Assembly: GCA_965659415.1 (NCBI GenBank)
Contig: CBFHVA010000013.1
Location: 9,196-73,195, forward strand
From: Phaeocystidibacter sp965659415
GTDB lineage: Bacteria; Bacteroidota; Bacteroidia; Flavobacteriales; Schleiferiaceae
Direction: 5' to 3'
DNA: 64,000 nucleotides
Made by a program: the position numbers and the translations under genes. Position 1 is the stretch's first letter; each line of letters begins with the position of its first letter. The notes below the pieces were generated by a model. It saw nothing but the letters and a program-made list of their open reading frames with translations. It did not search any database and was not told where the DNA came from. This document shows positions 8,324-18,112 of this stretch, piece by piece.

Positions 8324-11300
8324 TTGAGATTTCCCCTCGCTAAATCAAGTTTACTGGCACTCTTTGTTCTGCCTATCTTGCTGTCGTTCTCCTTCGACGG
8401 AAGGGTGGGCTATGGCAATTATCAATTGCGAGCACATACTATACAGGATACGGGTGATCCAGATACCTTGATATATCCATTGCCAGATAACGGCGGTTCA
8501 GGACTGTATCTCAACGATCCCTCTAATGTGCGCGAAGAAGTGAGTTTTGATCCGGTCACGGGTTACTACACCATCCAACGATACATCGGTAATGTGCCTT
8601 ACGGTCCTCCTCTTATACTCAACATGGAGCAGTATCGGGATCGGGTATTTAATGATATCGATAATGGTTATTTCGACAACCGTGTTCAACAGAATACAAG
8701 AGCCATTTCAACGGGTACGGGTGGTGGCGGCTCGGGTGACCGAGAGTCTGACGGGCTCATTCCCGATATCAATATCCGCAGCGAAGCATTCGCTGACATA
8801 TTCGGTGGCAACACCATCGAAATTCGTCCACAAGGAACCGCGGAAATTCGATTAGGTGCGCGGTATCAGAAAATTGAGAACCCAATTATTCCTGTGCGAA
8901 ATCAGCGGACTTTCGCTTTTGATTTCGATCAGCGGATTCAGATGAACATCACAGGTAAAATTGGTGAGCGACTACAACTAAGTACCAATTATGACACCGA
9001 GGCTACCTTTGCTTTCGAGAATAAGATGAAACTTGAGTTTCAAGGTCAAGAAGATGACATCATCAAGAACCTTGAAATGGGTAATGTATCGCTTCCTGTT
9101 AACAGTACCCTCATTACAGGAGCTCAATCGTTATTTGGGGTCAAAGGTCAGTTCCAGTTCGGAAACACTACCATCACTTCAGTTTTCTCTGAGCAACGAT
9201 CTCAATCGCAATCATTGAGCATACAAGGGGGTGCTACTCAGCAGGAGTTCCAAATCTGGGGTGATCAGTATGAGGCAAACCGGCACTATTTCCTCAGTCA
9301 GTATTTCCGTGATAATTACGAGCAGTGGTTAGCTACCATGCCAGTAGTGAGCTCACCTATTCAAATCACGAAAGTGGAAGTTTGGGTAACCAACCGTCGA
9401 TCGGTAACGCAAGATGTACGAAACATCGTAGCGTTTATGGACTTGGGCGAGAATCAACAAGGAGCCTACCGAGATGGCACTCGACCACTGCCTGGCCCAC
9501 CCATCTTCCCGGGATCTTCAACTTCGGAATTTCCAAATAACGGCTCAAACCAACTCAACCCTACCGAGTTGGCGGCCCAATATCCAGGGGTGCGGGATAT
9601 CGGAGATGTAAACGCTGTTTTGAACGGTGCCGGATTCATTGAGTCCACGGAATATGTGGAACTTACCAATGCACGTAAACTACAACCATCGCAGTATAAA
9701 GTTGATCCACAGCTGGGTACCATTTCCTTGAATGAATCTTTGAATCAAGATGAGGTGCTAGCTGTAGCCTTCCAGTATACAGCTTTCGGTCAGACCTATC
9801 AGGTGGGTGAATTTTCCACAGATGGGGTCAATCCACCAAGTACACTCATTGTTAAAATGCTCAAGAGCACCATTCTGGATGTCAAAACGCCGGTTTGGGA
9901 CTTGATGATGAAGAACGTCTATTCGCTCGGCGCATTCCAGGTGAGTAGAGAGGATTTTCGCTTGCAGATTCTCTATATGAACGATGAAACCGGAGTGCCA
10001 ATTCCATTCCTACCCAATTCGAATCTCGAGGATACACTTCTTCTCAATGTCATGCGACTCGATCAGTTGAACTTCAACAATGATCCCGTTCCCGACGGTC
10101 TATTTGACTTCGTAGAAGGTAGAACCATCAATCCGCAAAACGGACGCATTTACTTCCCCGTGCTCGAACCTTTTGGTCAAACGCTCTCTGATAATATCAA
10201 TACGCAAGATGCCCGCGATCAATACGTCTTTCAGGAGTTGTACGATTCAACTCGATTTAGAGCACAGGATCAAACCGAGAAGAACAAGTTCCTCTTAAAA
10301 GGTCAATACAAGTCTTCATCGGGTTCAGTAATTCAATTGAATGCGTTCAACATACCACAAGGTTCGGTAACGGTATCCGCTGGGGGTGCCCAACTCGTGG
10401 AGAATCAAGATTACACGGTTGATTACAACCTGGGCCAGGTGCGCATCATCAACGAGGCCATCCTGAATTCAGGAGTCCCAATCAACGTTTCTTTCGAGAA
10501 TAACAGTCTCTTCAATTTCCAAACGAAGACCTTCGCGGGAGCGACCTTTGACCATCGCATTAGCGATAATTTCAACGTGGGCGGTGCCCTTCTCCACCTG
10601 AGAGAACGTCCTTTGACTCAAAAGGTAAACCTAGGTGACGAGCCAATCGCCAATACCATTTGGGGGCTGAATACCCAGTACAACACGGAAGTACCATTCT
10701 TAACTCGAATGGTTGACGCCATCCCGTTCATCGATACCAAGGAAAAATCGAATATCAACTTCCAAGGGGAATTTGCTCATATGATTCCTGGCTCGCCAAG
10801 CGGTATTAAGATTGGTGATGATGGTGCGACTACCTATATCGATGACTTTGAGAGCAGTCAAACAAATATTGATATTCGTGGCGCGCAAAGCTGGTTGCTG
10901 GCAAGTACCCCAGCCAATCAGCCTAACCTGTTCCCTGAAGGCGACTTAACGCAAGATGTGACCTACAACTACAACCGTGCGAAGTTGGCTTGGTACATCA
11001 TCGACCCAATATTTTATGCGGACAACTCGCAAACACCACCTAATATCCGCTCAGATAAAACGATTATTTCAGACCATCGTCAGCGTCAGGTAGATATCCT
11101 TGAAGTATTCCCGAATACGTCACTTCAGCAAGGAACCACAGTTCGAAACATCGCCATGTTTGACTTGGCCTTCTATCCAACGGAGCGCGGGCCGTATAAC
11201 TATGACGTTGAGCCTACAGCCTTCTCGGCCGGTATGAACCAGAATGGAGAGCTCAACGACCCAGAATCTAGATGGGGTGGTATTACTCGTCCGCTTCAGG

Positions 11301-14300
11301 TGAACAACTTCGAGGAACAGAATATTGAGTTTATCCAGTTCTGGATTATGGATCCATATTTGGAGGATGTGGATCAAAACAACCCTGGTGGTGACTTGTA
11401 TTTCAACCTAGGTTCCGTTTCTGAGGACGTTCTTAAAGACGGTCGTCAGAGTTTTGAGAATGGCATTCCTATCGATGGTTCTACAACAGCCTTGGACTCT
11501 ACTGTATGGGGTTACACTTCTGAAAATCAGCCAATTGTTGATGCGTTTGACAATGATCCAGCTGCTCGAGATATTCAAGATGTGGGATTGGATGGATTAA
11601 ATACCTCCGACGAGCGAGATTGGAGCTATGAAGGAGCACCTACGTATTTGCAGCGACTACAAAACGAGTTCGGGGCCACGGCTCCTGCATTCACACAAGG
11701 TGAAAGCGATCCTTCTGGAGACGATTTCGTATACTATCGAGGTGAAAACTTGGACGATGCTGGGGCTGACGTACTTGAACGTTATAAGGAGTTTAACGGT
11801 ACGGAAGGTAACTCAACCACGAATCAAGTGGGTGGTTTCCCTGCATTCGCAACAAATCTGCCGGATAAGGAGGATGTGAACCGTGACTTGACCTTGAGCA
11901 AAACGGAAACCTACTTCCAATACCGTGTTTCACTTCGCCCGGAGGATTTGCAGAATGTAGGTGAGAACTACATTACCGATATCTACGAAACCAACGTTGA
12001 GACTCCTGACGGATCGAATAAAAGCGTTCGTTGGATCCAATTCAAGATTCCAATCTTCGAGCCGGACCAAAGAATTGGTCAGATAAATGACTTCAGATCT
12101 ATCCGCTTTATGCGAATGTTCATGAAGGGCTTCCGTCAAACAACGGTAGTTCGTTTTGCTCGTCTCGATCTCGTGCGAGGAGAATGGAGAAGATATCGCT
12201 TCGACCTCAGCTTGCTAAACGAAACGGTTCCTATTGATGGTGATCAAACGACCGTGTTCAATGTGAACGCGGTGAACCTCGAGGAAAACGGCGCGAGAGT
12301 TCCAATTCCTTACGTTCTTCCTCCAGGAATTGACCGTCAGATTCTATTCGGAAATACTTCTACCGTTCAGCAAAATGAGCAAAGTTTATCACTTTATGTA
12401 TGTGGGCTTGAAGACGGTGACGCCCGTGCGGTTTTCCGCAACTTGAACCTCGATATGCGCATGTATGGGAACCTTAAGATGTTCACTCATGCCGAAGCAG
12501 GAGGAGCTGGAGAGATTCTTAGAGATGGTGATGTTCGCCTATTTGTTCGTCTGGGTTCTGATTACAACAACAACTTCTACGAATACGAGATTCCTCTTCA
12601 AGTAACCGACTTTAACGAGACAGATCCAGCAGCTATTTGGCCTGAAGCGAATAATGTTGACCTTGACTTAAATCTCTTAAAGGACGTGAAGCTCGAGCGT
12701 GATCGAATGATGCAGGGCAATCCAAATTTTGATCGTCAAACGCTTTATTCTGTAAACCGAGGTAAGGGCCAAATTAGCGTATTGGGTAGTCCGAACCTGG
12801 GGAATGTGCGCACTATTCTCATTGGTGTACGAAATCCAAAGAGGACGTTGAACTCCAATGATGATGGCCTGGACAAGTGTGCGGAAGTTTGGGTGAATGA
12901 ACTTCGTATGACCGAGTTCGACAATCGCGGAGGATGGGCTGCCAATGCCCGAATGACGGCGAAGTTGGCCGACTTTGCGAACGTATCCATGACCGGAACA
13001 TACAGCAGTGTAGGTTACGGTAGCTTAGATCAAGGGCCGCAGGATCGAAATCAGTTTGAGGCCTTGAGCTACAACTTCCAGACGAACATGGAGTTGGGTA
13101 AATTCTTCAATGATGATATTGGATTGCGCATTCCGGTGTTTTTCAATTTGAGTGAAGAATGGAAGAATCCAATGTTCAATCCATTGGATCCAGATATCGA
13201 GTTTCCAAATGCTCTTGAGAATCTTGAAACCAATGCCCAACGCGATAGTCTTCGCTTTGCCTCACAAGATTATACCCTTCGTCGGGATGTGAACTTTACC
13301 AATGTTCGCAAAGAAAGAACCGGGGGCGGGTCAAGGCGACCGCAATTCTATGACGTTGAGAATTTCGCATTGAGCTATAGCTTCTCAGAAGTATACCGAA
13401 GAAACATCAATACCGAGCTGGACCGTCGTGTGGATCACCGCGGTACCTTTAACTACACGTATCAAACCAGTGCCAATCCATATAAGCCTTTTGAGGACGC
13501 CATTAACTCCGAGTATTTAGCGCTGGTTAGAGATTTCAACTTCCAATGGTATCCTCAGCGATTTAGCTTCAGAGCTGATTTATTGCGAAGCTATCAGCAG
13601 CTTCAAATGAGAAATGTTGATAACCCTGATCCGAAGTTTGCTCTTCCAGAGAACTGGAATAAGAACTTCACCATGGACCGTAATTACAACGTTGGATGGG
13701 ATTTAACGGAGCGATTAAAGATGGACTTCAACGCCATTCAGCGCGTTCGATTCGATGAAATTGCAGGACCGATTTACAACCCTAAGGCACAAGAATATCT
13801 TCGACAGAATTTGCAGGAGTTGGGTAGGCCCACTACTTATCACCAGCAAATAAACCTGACTTGGCAAGTGCCGATTGATAAGATCCCGTATCTCGAATTT
13901 ATCAATGCGAGTATTCGTTATAGCGGAGATTACGACTGGACTGCCATTTCCTTGCGCGCTCAAGAGGATACGGCGCTCAACTTTGGAAATACGATTCAAA
14001 ACTCAGCTAACTGGCAGGGGAATTTGAATTTGAACATGTCAACCCTCTACAACAAGTTTGGCTTTATCCGACGGCTTTCACAGCCAGCTGGTGGTCGTAG
14101 AGGTGGTCGTCAGGGGCCTGTTCGCAGGCAGCTTCCAGGCTCAAACCGAGGTGGAGAATCAGACGATGAAGAGGAGGAGGAAGACGATTCAGAAGGGTTC
14201 GGTAAAAGTTTGGCTCGTTTTGGTGTGGGACTCCTAACCTCGGTTAAGAACGTTACGGGTAACTATACCTTGAATCAAGGAACACTCCTGCCTGGTTATT

Positions 14301-15679
14301 TGCCAGAACCTGTTTTCTTTGGCATGAGCGATGTGAACGGCTGGGCGCCTGGGGTTCCTTTTGCCTTTGGTATTCAGTCACCGGTGGCGCAAACTCTTGC
14401 CGATCTCGAGCTTCAGAATACACCGGGTCTGAACAACGATAGTTACCTCACTCAGAAAAGAGGCCAACCCAATCGATATACCGAAACAGAGAATACCAAT
14501 TTGCAGATTCGCGGTACCATTGAACCAATTCCCGACCTGCGAATTGACTTAAACTTCTCTCGACAGACGGGCTATAACTACAGCTCGGTATTCCGTTTTG
14601 TGGGGGATAATCCGGATGATCAATTATTGCGCGATGCCTATGGTACGGGTTTCCAATTCTTGAACCCTATGGGCATCAATACATATAATATATCATGGCT
14701 TGCTTGGGGAAGTGCATGGGAGTCTGCAGGCTCAAGAGAGTCGGCAGTCTACGATCAATTTCTTTCAAACCGATTTGATATTTCGAAGCGATTAGCAGAA
14801 GATTATGCCGCTAGCGGTCAAGATCCCGGCTATGTGCCAGAAGAGCGGCCGGATAGTGGTTATGTGGGTTATTCGGTTTATTCGCAACAAGCAATGATTC
14901 CAGCATTTATTTCTGCATATGGCGGAGATCCTTCCGATCAAATCGGCCTAACATTGAACGACCTGCCGTCCATTCCGATGCCGAACTGGCGAATCAACTA
15001 CACCGGATTGATGCGCATTCCTTGGATTAAGGAAAAGTTTACGAGTTTGACGATGTCATCCTCCTACACCTCAACGTTGGCCATTTCTAATTACCAAACC
15101 AACTTGCTCAGGCAACAAGCGGTGTTGGAAGATCCCACCATAAATCCAACTGATCCGAATGGTGATTTCATGCCAGAGAACCAGGTAAGTCAGGTTTCGA
15201 TGACGGAGAGTTTCCGTCCGCTTGTAGGTTTCAATATGCGGATGAAGAACAATACGACTTTCAAGATTGATTACAACCGAGATCGAAATGTGGCACTCAG
15301 TTTGGCAAACCAACAGATTACGGATACCAAGGGCAATGAGCTGACCATCGGAGCGGGTTATATTATCAAGGATATCAAGTTTAACTTTATCCGCATGGGG
15401 GCTAACCGCACAGCTGTGCAAAGCAACCTCGAGCTTCGTGTCGATTTGTCGATTCGTGACAACATAACGGTAATTCGAAGAATTGCTCAAGGCGATGATC
15501 AGGTGACGGCTGGACAGCGCTTGACCACCATCAAGTTTACAGCTGATTATAAACTGTCTCGTCGCATAACGGCGCAATTCTACTACGATCAGAATATCGC
15601 TACTTTCAAGACTTCTAGTGCTTTCCCTACGAACCGTGTCCAGACGGGTATTGCGGTTCGTTTGAGTTTAGCCAATTAA
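8324..15679 (+). CDS. sprA: T9SS outer-membrane translocon SprA (Sov)
   Basis: SprA is the giant beta-barrel channel through which T9SS cargo crosses the outer membrane. The predicted 2451-residue protein fits the family's usual size, with a signal peptide at the N-terminus, the SprA N-terminal domain, and many barrel strands. The start is TTG at 8324, two bases after the ruvA stop; the first in-frame ATG is at about residue 104 and would remove the signal peptide, so TTG is chosen. Residues 1920-1959 form an unusual low-complexity stretch, Arg/Gly-rich then a run of Asp/Glu (see findings). Its partner proteins PorV, PorU, GldJ and PorP/SprF are encoded at 49-58 kb. No frameshift is seen over 7.3 kb. 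Confidence 0.95.
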   Translation: MRFPLAKSSLLALFVLPILLSFSFDGRVGYGNYQLRAHTIQDTGDPDTLIYPLPDNGGSGLYLNDPSNVREEVSFDPVTGYYTIQRYIGNVPYGPPLILNMEQYRDRVFNDIDNGYFDNRVQQNTRAISTGTGGGGSGDRESDGLIPDINIRSEAFADIFGGNTIEIRPQGTAEIRLGARYQKIENPIIPVRNQRTFAFDFDQRIQMNITGKIGERLQLSTNYDTEATFAFENKMKLEFQGQEDDIIKNLEMGNVSLPVNSTLITGAQSLFGVKGQFQFGNTTITSVFSEQRSQSQSLSIQGGATQQEFQIWGDQYEANRHYFLSQYFRDNYEQWLATMPVVSSPIQITKVEVWVTNRRSVTQDVRNIVAFMDLGENQQGAYRDGTRPLPGPPIFPGSSTSEFPNNGSNQLNPTELAAQYPGVRDIGDVNAVLNGAGFIESTEYVELTNARKLQPSQYKVDPQLGTISLNESLNQDEVLAVAFQYTAFGQTYQVGEFSTDGVNPPSTLIVKMLKSTILDVKTPVWDLMMKNVYSLGAFQVSREDFRLQILYMNDETGVPIPFLPNSNLEDTLLLNVMRLDQLNFNNDPVPDGLFDFVEGRTINPQNGRIYFPVLEPFGQTLSDNINTQDARDQYVFQELYDSTRFRAQDQTEKNKFLLKGQYKSSSGSVIQLNAFNIPQGSVTVSAGGAQLVENQDYTVDYNLGQVRIINEAILNSGVPINVSFENNSLFNFQTKTFAGATFDHRISDNFNVGGALLHLRERPLTQKVNLGDEPIANTIWGLNTQYNTEVPFLTRMVDAIPFIDTKEKSNINFQGEFAHMIPGSPSGIKIGDDGATTYIDDFESSQTNIDIRGAQSWLLASTPANQPNLFPEGDLTQDVTYNYNRAKLAWYIIDPIFYADNSQTPPNIRSDKTIISDHRQRQVDILEVFPNTSLQQGTTVRNIAMFDLAFYPTERGPYNYDVEPTAFSAGMNQNGELNDPESRWGGITRPLQVNNFEEQNIEFIQFWIMDPYLEDVDQNNPGGDLYFNLGSVSEDVLKDGRQSFENGIPIDGSTTALDSTVWGYTSENQPIVDAFDNDPAARDIQDVGLDGLNTSDERDWSYEGAPTYLQRLQNEFGATAPAFTQGESDPSGDDFVYYRGENLDDAGADVLERYKEFNGTEGNSTTNQVGGFPAFATNLPDKEDVNRDLTLSKTETYFQYRVSLRPEDLQNVGENYITDIYETNVETPDGSNKSVRWIQFKIPIFEPDQRIGQINDFRSIRFMRMFMKGFRQTTVVRFARLDLVRGEWRRYRFDLSLLNETVPIDGDQTTVFNVNAVNLEENGARVPIPYVLPPGIDRQILFGNTSTVQQNEQSLSLYVCGLEDGDARAVFRNLNLDMRMYGNLKMFTHAEAGGAGEILRDGDVRLFVRLGSDYNNNFYEYEIPLQVTDFNETDPAAIWPEANNVDLDLNLLKDVKLERDRMMQGNPNFDRQTLYSVNRGKGQISVLGSPNLGNVRTILIGVRNPKRTLNSNDDGLDKCAEVWVNELRMTEFDNRGGWAANARMTAKLADFANVSMTGTYSSVGYGSLDQGPQDRNQFEALSYNFQTNMELGKFFNDDIGLRIPVFFNLSEEWKNPMFNPLDPDIEFPNALENLETNAQRDSLRFASQDYTLRRDVNFTNVRKERTGGGSRRPQFYDVENFALSYSFSEVYRRNINTELDRRVDHRGTFNYTYQTSANPYKPFEDAINSEYLALVRDFNFQWYPQRFSFRADLLRSYQQLQMRNVDNPDPKFALPENWNKNFTMDRNYNVGWDLTERLKMDFNAIQRVRFDEIAGPIYNPKAQEYLRQNLQELGRPTTYHQQINLTWQVPIDKIPYLEFINASIRYSGDYDWTAISLRAQEDTALNFGNTIQNSANWQGNLNLNMSTLYNKFGFIRRLSQPAGGRRGGRQGPVRRQLPGSNRGGESDDEEEEEDDSEGFGKSLARFGVGLLTSVKNVTGNYTLNQGTLLPGYLPEPVFFGMSDVNGWAPGVPFAFGIQSPVAQTLADLELQNTPGLNNDSYLTQKRGQPNRYTETENTNLQIRGTIEPIPDLRIDLNFSRQTGYNYSSVFRFVGDNPDDQLLRDAYGTGFQFLNPMGINTYNISWLAWGSAWESAGSRESAVYDQFLSNRFDISKRLAEDYAASGQDPGYVPEERPDSGYVGYSVYSQQAMIPAFISAYGGDPSDQIGLTLNDLPSIPMPNWRINYTGLMRIPWIKEKFTSLTMSSSYTSTLAISNYQTNLLRQQAVLEDPTINPTDPNGDFMPENQVSQVSMTESFRPLVGFNMRMKNNTTFKIDYNRDRNVALSLANQQITDTKGNELTIGAGYIIKDIKFNFIRMGANRTAVQSNLELRVDLSIRDNITVIRRIAQGDDQVTAGQRLTTIKFTADYKLSRRITAQFYYDQNIATFKTSSAFPTNRVQTGIAVRLSLAN

Positions 15680-15683
15680 TTAC

Positions 15684-15715
15684 TTGGAAACCACGAGTGG
15701 AAACTTTTACATTTG
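15684..15715 (+). promoter_or_regulatory. Bacteroidota promoter upstream of gcvH
   Basis: TTG at 15684-15686, a 21-bp spacer and TACATTTG at 15708-15715 match the Bacteroidota consensus. It lies just after the sprA stop, giving a short leader of about 10 nt before the gcvH ATG. Confidence 0.7.
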
Positions 15716-15731
15716 TTGAAAATTCTAATCC

Positions 15732-16112
15732 ATGAATATTCCTGCTGAACTTAAGTATTCGAAAGACCACGAGTGGGTCAAGATTGAAGGTGATATCGCT
15801 GTAGTTGGTATTACTGATTTTGCACAAGGCGAATTAGGTGATATCGTATTCGTAGATATTGATCAAGAAGGCGAGACCTTAGATGCCGAGGAAGTTTTCG
15901 GATCTGTTGAAGCGGTAAAAACGGTTTCTGATTTATTTATGCCAATCTCTGGTGAGGTACTGGAAGTGAATGAGCTTCTTGCTGATGAGCCAGAAAAGGT
16001 GAATGAAGACGTTTACGGCGATGGCTGGATGATAAAAATTAAAATGTCGGACCCTTCTGAAGTGGACGGACTCATGTCGGCAGACGATTATAAAGAGCAC
16101 GTTGGAGCTTAA
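15732..16112 (+). CDS. gcvH: Glycine cleavage system H protein
   Basis: A 126-residue lipoyl carrier that shuttles the aminomethyl group between the P, T and L proteins of the glycine cleavage complex in the cytosol. The sequence has the family start (KYSKDHEWV), the lipoylation motif VEAVKTVSDL with the modified lysine K63, and the GDGWMIKIK end. gcvP and gcvT are not here; a stand-alone gcvH after sprA is typical of Flavobacteriales. It has its own promoter (see the entry just upstream) and overlaps the next gene by 11 bp. Confidence 0.96.
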   Translation: MNIPAELKYSKDHEWVKIEGDIAVVGITDFAQGELGDIVFVDIDQEGETLDAEEVFGSVEAVKTVSDLFMPISGEVLEVNELLADEPEKVNEDVYGDGWMIKIKMSDPSEVDGLMSADDYKEHVGA

Positions 16113-16500
16113 GAGATCTCCATGGATAGCTTACACCCCGGTTAGTAGCTGGGGTGTTTTTGTTTTGGTGATGAGCTTATTGCCCTCTTCCAATCTGCCC
16201 GATACACTGGTTGAAATGGAAGACTTCATTATTCATGGGACCATCTACTTAATCATGACTTGGCTCTTTCTGTGGGGGCATTTATTCTTGAGACGAAATC
16301 TCCGTTCTCGGGAATTTGTTACTGTTCCGTTATTTGCTTTTTGCTTTGGCGTGTTAGTAGAGTTTGCTCAATCTCTTCTGACGGATTATAGAAACTTCGA
16401 AAATTCAGATATCCTGGCTAATGGGATTGGAGCATTGGTTGGAGCCCTCGCATTTCGGGTTATTTTCTATCCTATCTATTCAAAACGTAAAGGTGCCTAG
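16102..16500 (+). CDS. VanZ-like integral membrane protein
   Basis: A 132-residue membrane protein with about four predicted transmembrane helices, and the VanZ-like pattern EFAQSLLTDYRNFENSDILANGIGALVG. VanZ proteins are linked to teicoplanin resistance in Gram-positives, but in Bacteroidota the role is unknown and resistance should not be assumed. The start is a TTG at 16102 inside the gcvH end (11-bp overlap); no ATG lies in the first 30 residues, so the TTG is favoured. Its close packing implies co-expression with gcvH. Confidence 0.82.
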   Translation: MELKRSPWIAYTPVSSWGVFVLVMSLLPSSNLPDTLVEMEDFIIHGTIYLIMTWLFLWGHLFLRRNLRSREFVTVPLFAFCFGVLVEFAQSLLTDYRNFENSDILANGIGALVGALAFRVIFYPIYSKRKGA

Positions 16501-16553
16501 TTGCCTGGTCTGATTCTTGTGTTCATTGCGGTTGTAACTAATACCCCTTAGTG

Positions 16554-17273
16554 ATGAGAAAAGAATCTAAAATGAGCCTTGAAAGATATCGAGTGGTATT
16601 CTTTCTGAGCGGATTGGTGTTGGCATCTTTTGCAGCCTTAACTACCCTGCAGTGGGAATTTGTGAATGAAACGGTTCAAATCGACGATGAACCCGAAGGA
16701 GAGGTGATTGATGTTGGTGTGGTTCTTCCTCGCACTTTTCCCGATATTCCTGACCCACCGAAATCGCAAGAAAAAGTGGTTGATGAGATTTTGAAGCCCA
16801 ACTTCTTTGAACCAAAAATCGTTGTTCCTAATACGACAGATTTGTCGATCAGTTCTGAATTTGAAGACCCTGGTTTTGTTCCCATCTTGGAAGTGCGCTC
16901 TGAAGGTGATCCCCATATTCCTGTAGATCGATTTAATGTGGATCGATTGCCGATTTTCAATGGCTGTGAGCAATACAATGGTTCGGAAAGAGAGAGGTGT
17001 ATGAACCAGGAGCTTACCTCTAGAATTCAGGCTGGTTTGCGGTTCACGGATCAAGATAAGTACTTGATGAATGGAACTCGCGTTTTTGTTGAATTCGTGG
17101 TAGGTGTGGACGGAGAAGTAAAAGAAGTAACTGTGCATAGATGCCCTACGGCTAACATGGAAAGACAGTTAAAAGAAATTGTAGGCAACCTACCGGCTTT
17201 TATGCCGGGATTGAAGGATGGAAAGGAGCAAGCTGTAAAACTTACCCTTCCCGTTCGTTTGAATACGCTTTAG
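16554..17273 (+). CDS. TonB-like energy transducer-family protein (divergent)
   Basis: A 239-residue protein: cytoplasmic N-terminus, one transmembrane helix at about residues 12-30, an acidic periplasmic linker, and a C-terminal TonB-type beta-alpha-beta domain (VFVEFVVGVDGEVKEVTVHRC...PAFMPGLKDGK). The start is the ATG at 16554; an adjacent GTG at 16551 is equally possible. A conserved cysteine pair, GCE...RC, precedes the C-terminal domain and recurs in the next gene. It lacks the Pro-rich spacer of canonical TonB. No exbB or exbD is nearby, so energy coupling is inferred only. Confidence 0.75.
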   Translation: MRKESKMSLERYRVVFFLSGLVLASFAALTTLQWEFVNETVQIDDEPEGEVIDVGVVLPRTFPDIPDPPKSQEKVVDEILKPNFFEPKIVVPNTTDLSISSEFEDPGFVPILEVRSEGDPHIPVDRFNVDRLPIFNGCEQYNGSERERCMNQELTSRIQAGLRFTDQDKYLMNGTRVFVEFVVGVDGEVKEVTVHRCPTANMERQLKEIVGNLPAFMPGLKDGKEQAVKLTLPVRLNTL

Positions 17274-17323
17274 TGCGGTATTATTTGAAGAATCTTATAT
17301 CTTAGCATCAGAAATTTTTTCGC

Positions 17324-18034
17324 ATGAAATCGAGAAAAAACGAAAAGGCAGATTTAGAACCAAAACGCGCTCTGTTTAGAGATTTAGGCTTAGTTGTGGC
17401 CTTGGTAATCGTTTTGATTGTAATCTCGCACAAAACGTACCCTGACGGGCCGGCTGTACTTCAAGCTACGGCTGGAGAGTTTGACGAGGAGAACATTCCT
17501 ATTACTCAACCCGAAATCAAACCGCCACCTCCACCGCCTGAAGCACCGCCTGAGGTGTTGGAAGTTGTGGAAAACGAAATTGAGATTGAGGAAATCGAGC
17601 TCGAGAGTACCGAAGTTGATGAGGATACAGAGATTGCACTCATCGAAGAGGTGGAAGAGGTTTCTGATGAGGTTTTTGATTTCGTAGCTGTTGAAGCTAG
17701 ACCTGTATTCCCAGGATGCGAAGACGAACCTACGGATGATGCACGTTTCATTTGTTTCCAAACCCAGGTGCGTACTCGAATTCGCGATAATTTTGAGTTT
17801 CCAGCCATCGCTCGTCAGATGGGTGTAGGCGGTAAAGCTTACGTGAACTTCATCATTGAGCGCGATGGATCAATTTCGAATGTACAGATTGTTCGCTCTA
17901 GTGGAGATTCTAATATCGACGCCGAAGCAGTTCGTGTAGTCAAGACATATTTGCCGAAAATGACTCCGGCGAAAGTGGGTGGCCGTGCCGTTCGTATGAA
18001 CTATACCGTGCCAATTAATGCCACAATACAATAA
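17324..18034 (+). CDS. TonB-family energy transducer protein
   Basis: A 236-residue protein with one N-terminal transmembrane helix (residues 20-37), a proline-rich segment (KPPPPPPEAPPE) and a strongly acidic linker, then the Bacteroidota TonB signature VEARPVFPGCE, and a TonB C-terminal domain (GKAYVNFIIERDGSISNVQIVRSSGD...). TonB passes proton-motive energy to outer-membrane transporters. It follows a divergent paralogue by 50 bp and ends at a strong terminator. No SusC/TonB-dependent receptor is in the window, so its partner receptors lie elsewhere. Confidence 0.88.
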   Translation: MKSRKNEKADLEPKRALFRDLGLVVALVIVLIVISHKTYPDGPAVLQATAGEFDEENIPITQPEIKPPPPPPEAPPEVLEVVENEIEIEEIELESTEVDEDTEIALIEEVEEVSDEVFDFVAVEARPVFPGCEDEPTDDARFICFQTQVRTRIRDNFEFPAIARQMGVGGKAYVNFIIERDGSISNVQIVRSSGDSNIDAEAVRVVKTYLPKMTPAKVGGRAVRMNYTVPINATIQ

Positions 18035-18055
18035 ATTAAAAGGATGGTACCTTTG

Positions 18056-18085
18056 AACCCCTGATTAATCATCAGGGGTTTTTTA
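18056..18085 (+). terminator. Rho-independent terminator after the TonB pair
   Basis: A perfect 10-bp stem (18056-18065 with 18071-18080), 5-nt loop TAATC, followed by TTTTA. It ends the gcvH/TonB transcription region and lies just before cysQ, whose ATG follows 28 bp later. Confidence 0.9.
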
Positions 18086-18112
18086 TTGCTAATCACCTAT
18101 TATCAGCCTACT

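Noticed and set aside
8322..8330. sprA as a gene with a broken or missing start
   Set aside because: A TTG start two bases after ruvA gives an intact signal peptide and the whole family-length protein.
15071..15577. A 168-codon minus-strand frame inside sprA
   Set aside because: It lies wholly antisense to the conserved C-terminal barrel of SprA, with no recognisable protein features.
16102..16500. The VanZ-like gene as a glycopeptide-resistance determinant
   Set aside because: No other van genes are present, and VanZ-like proteins are common in Bacteroidota without that role.
16638..17138. A 166-codon minus-strand frame
   Set aside because: It is the antisense of the TonB-like gene, whose transmembrane and C-terminal domain are recognisable.
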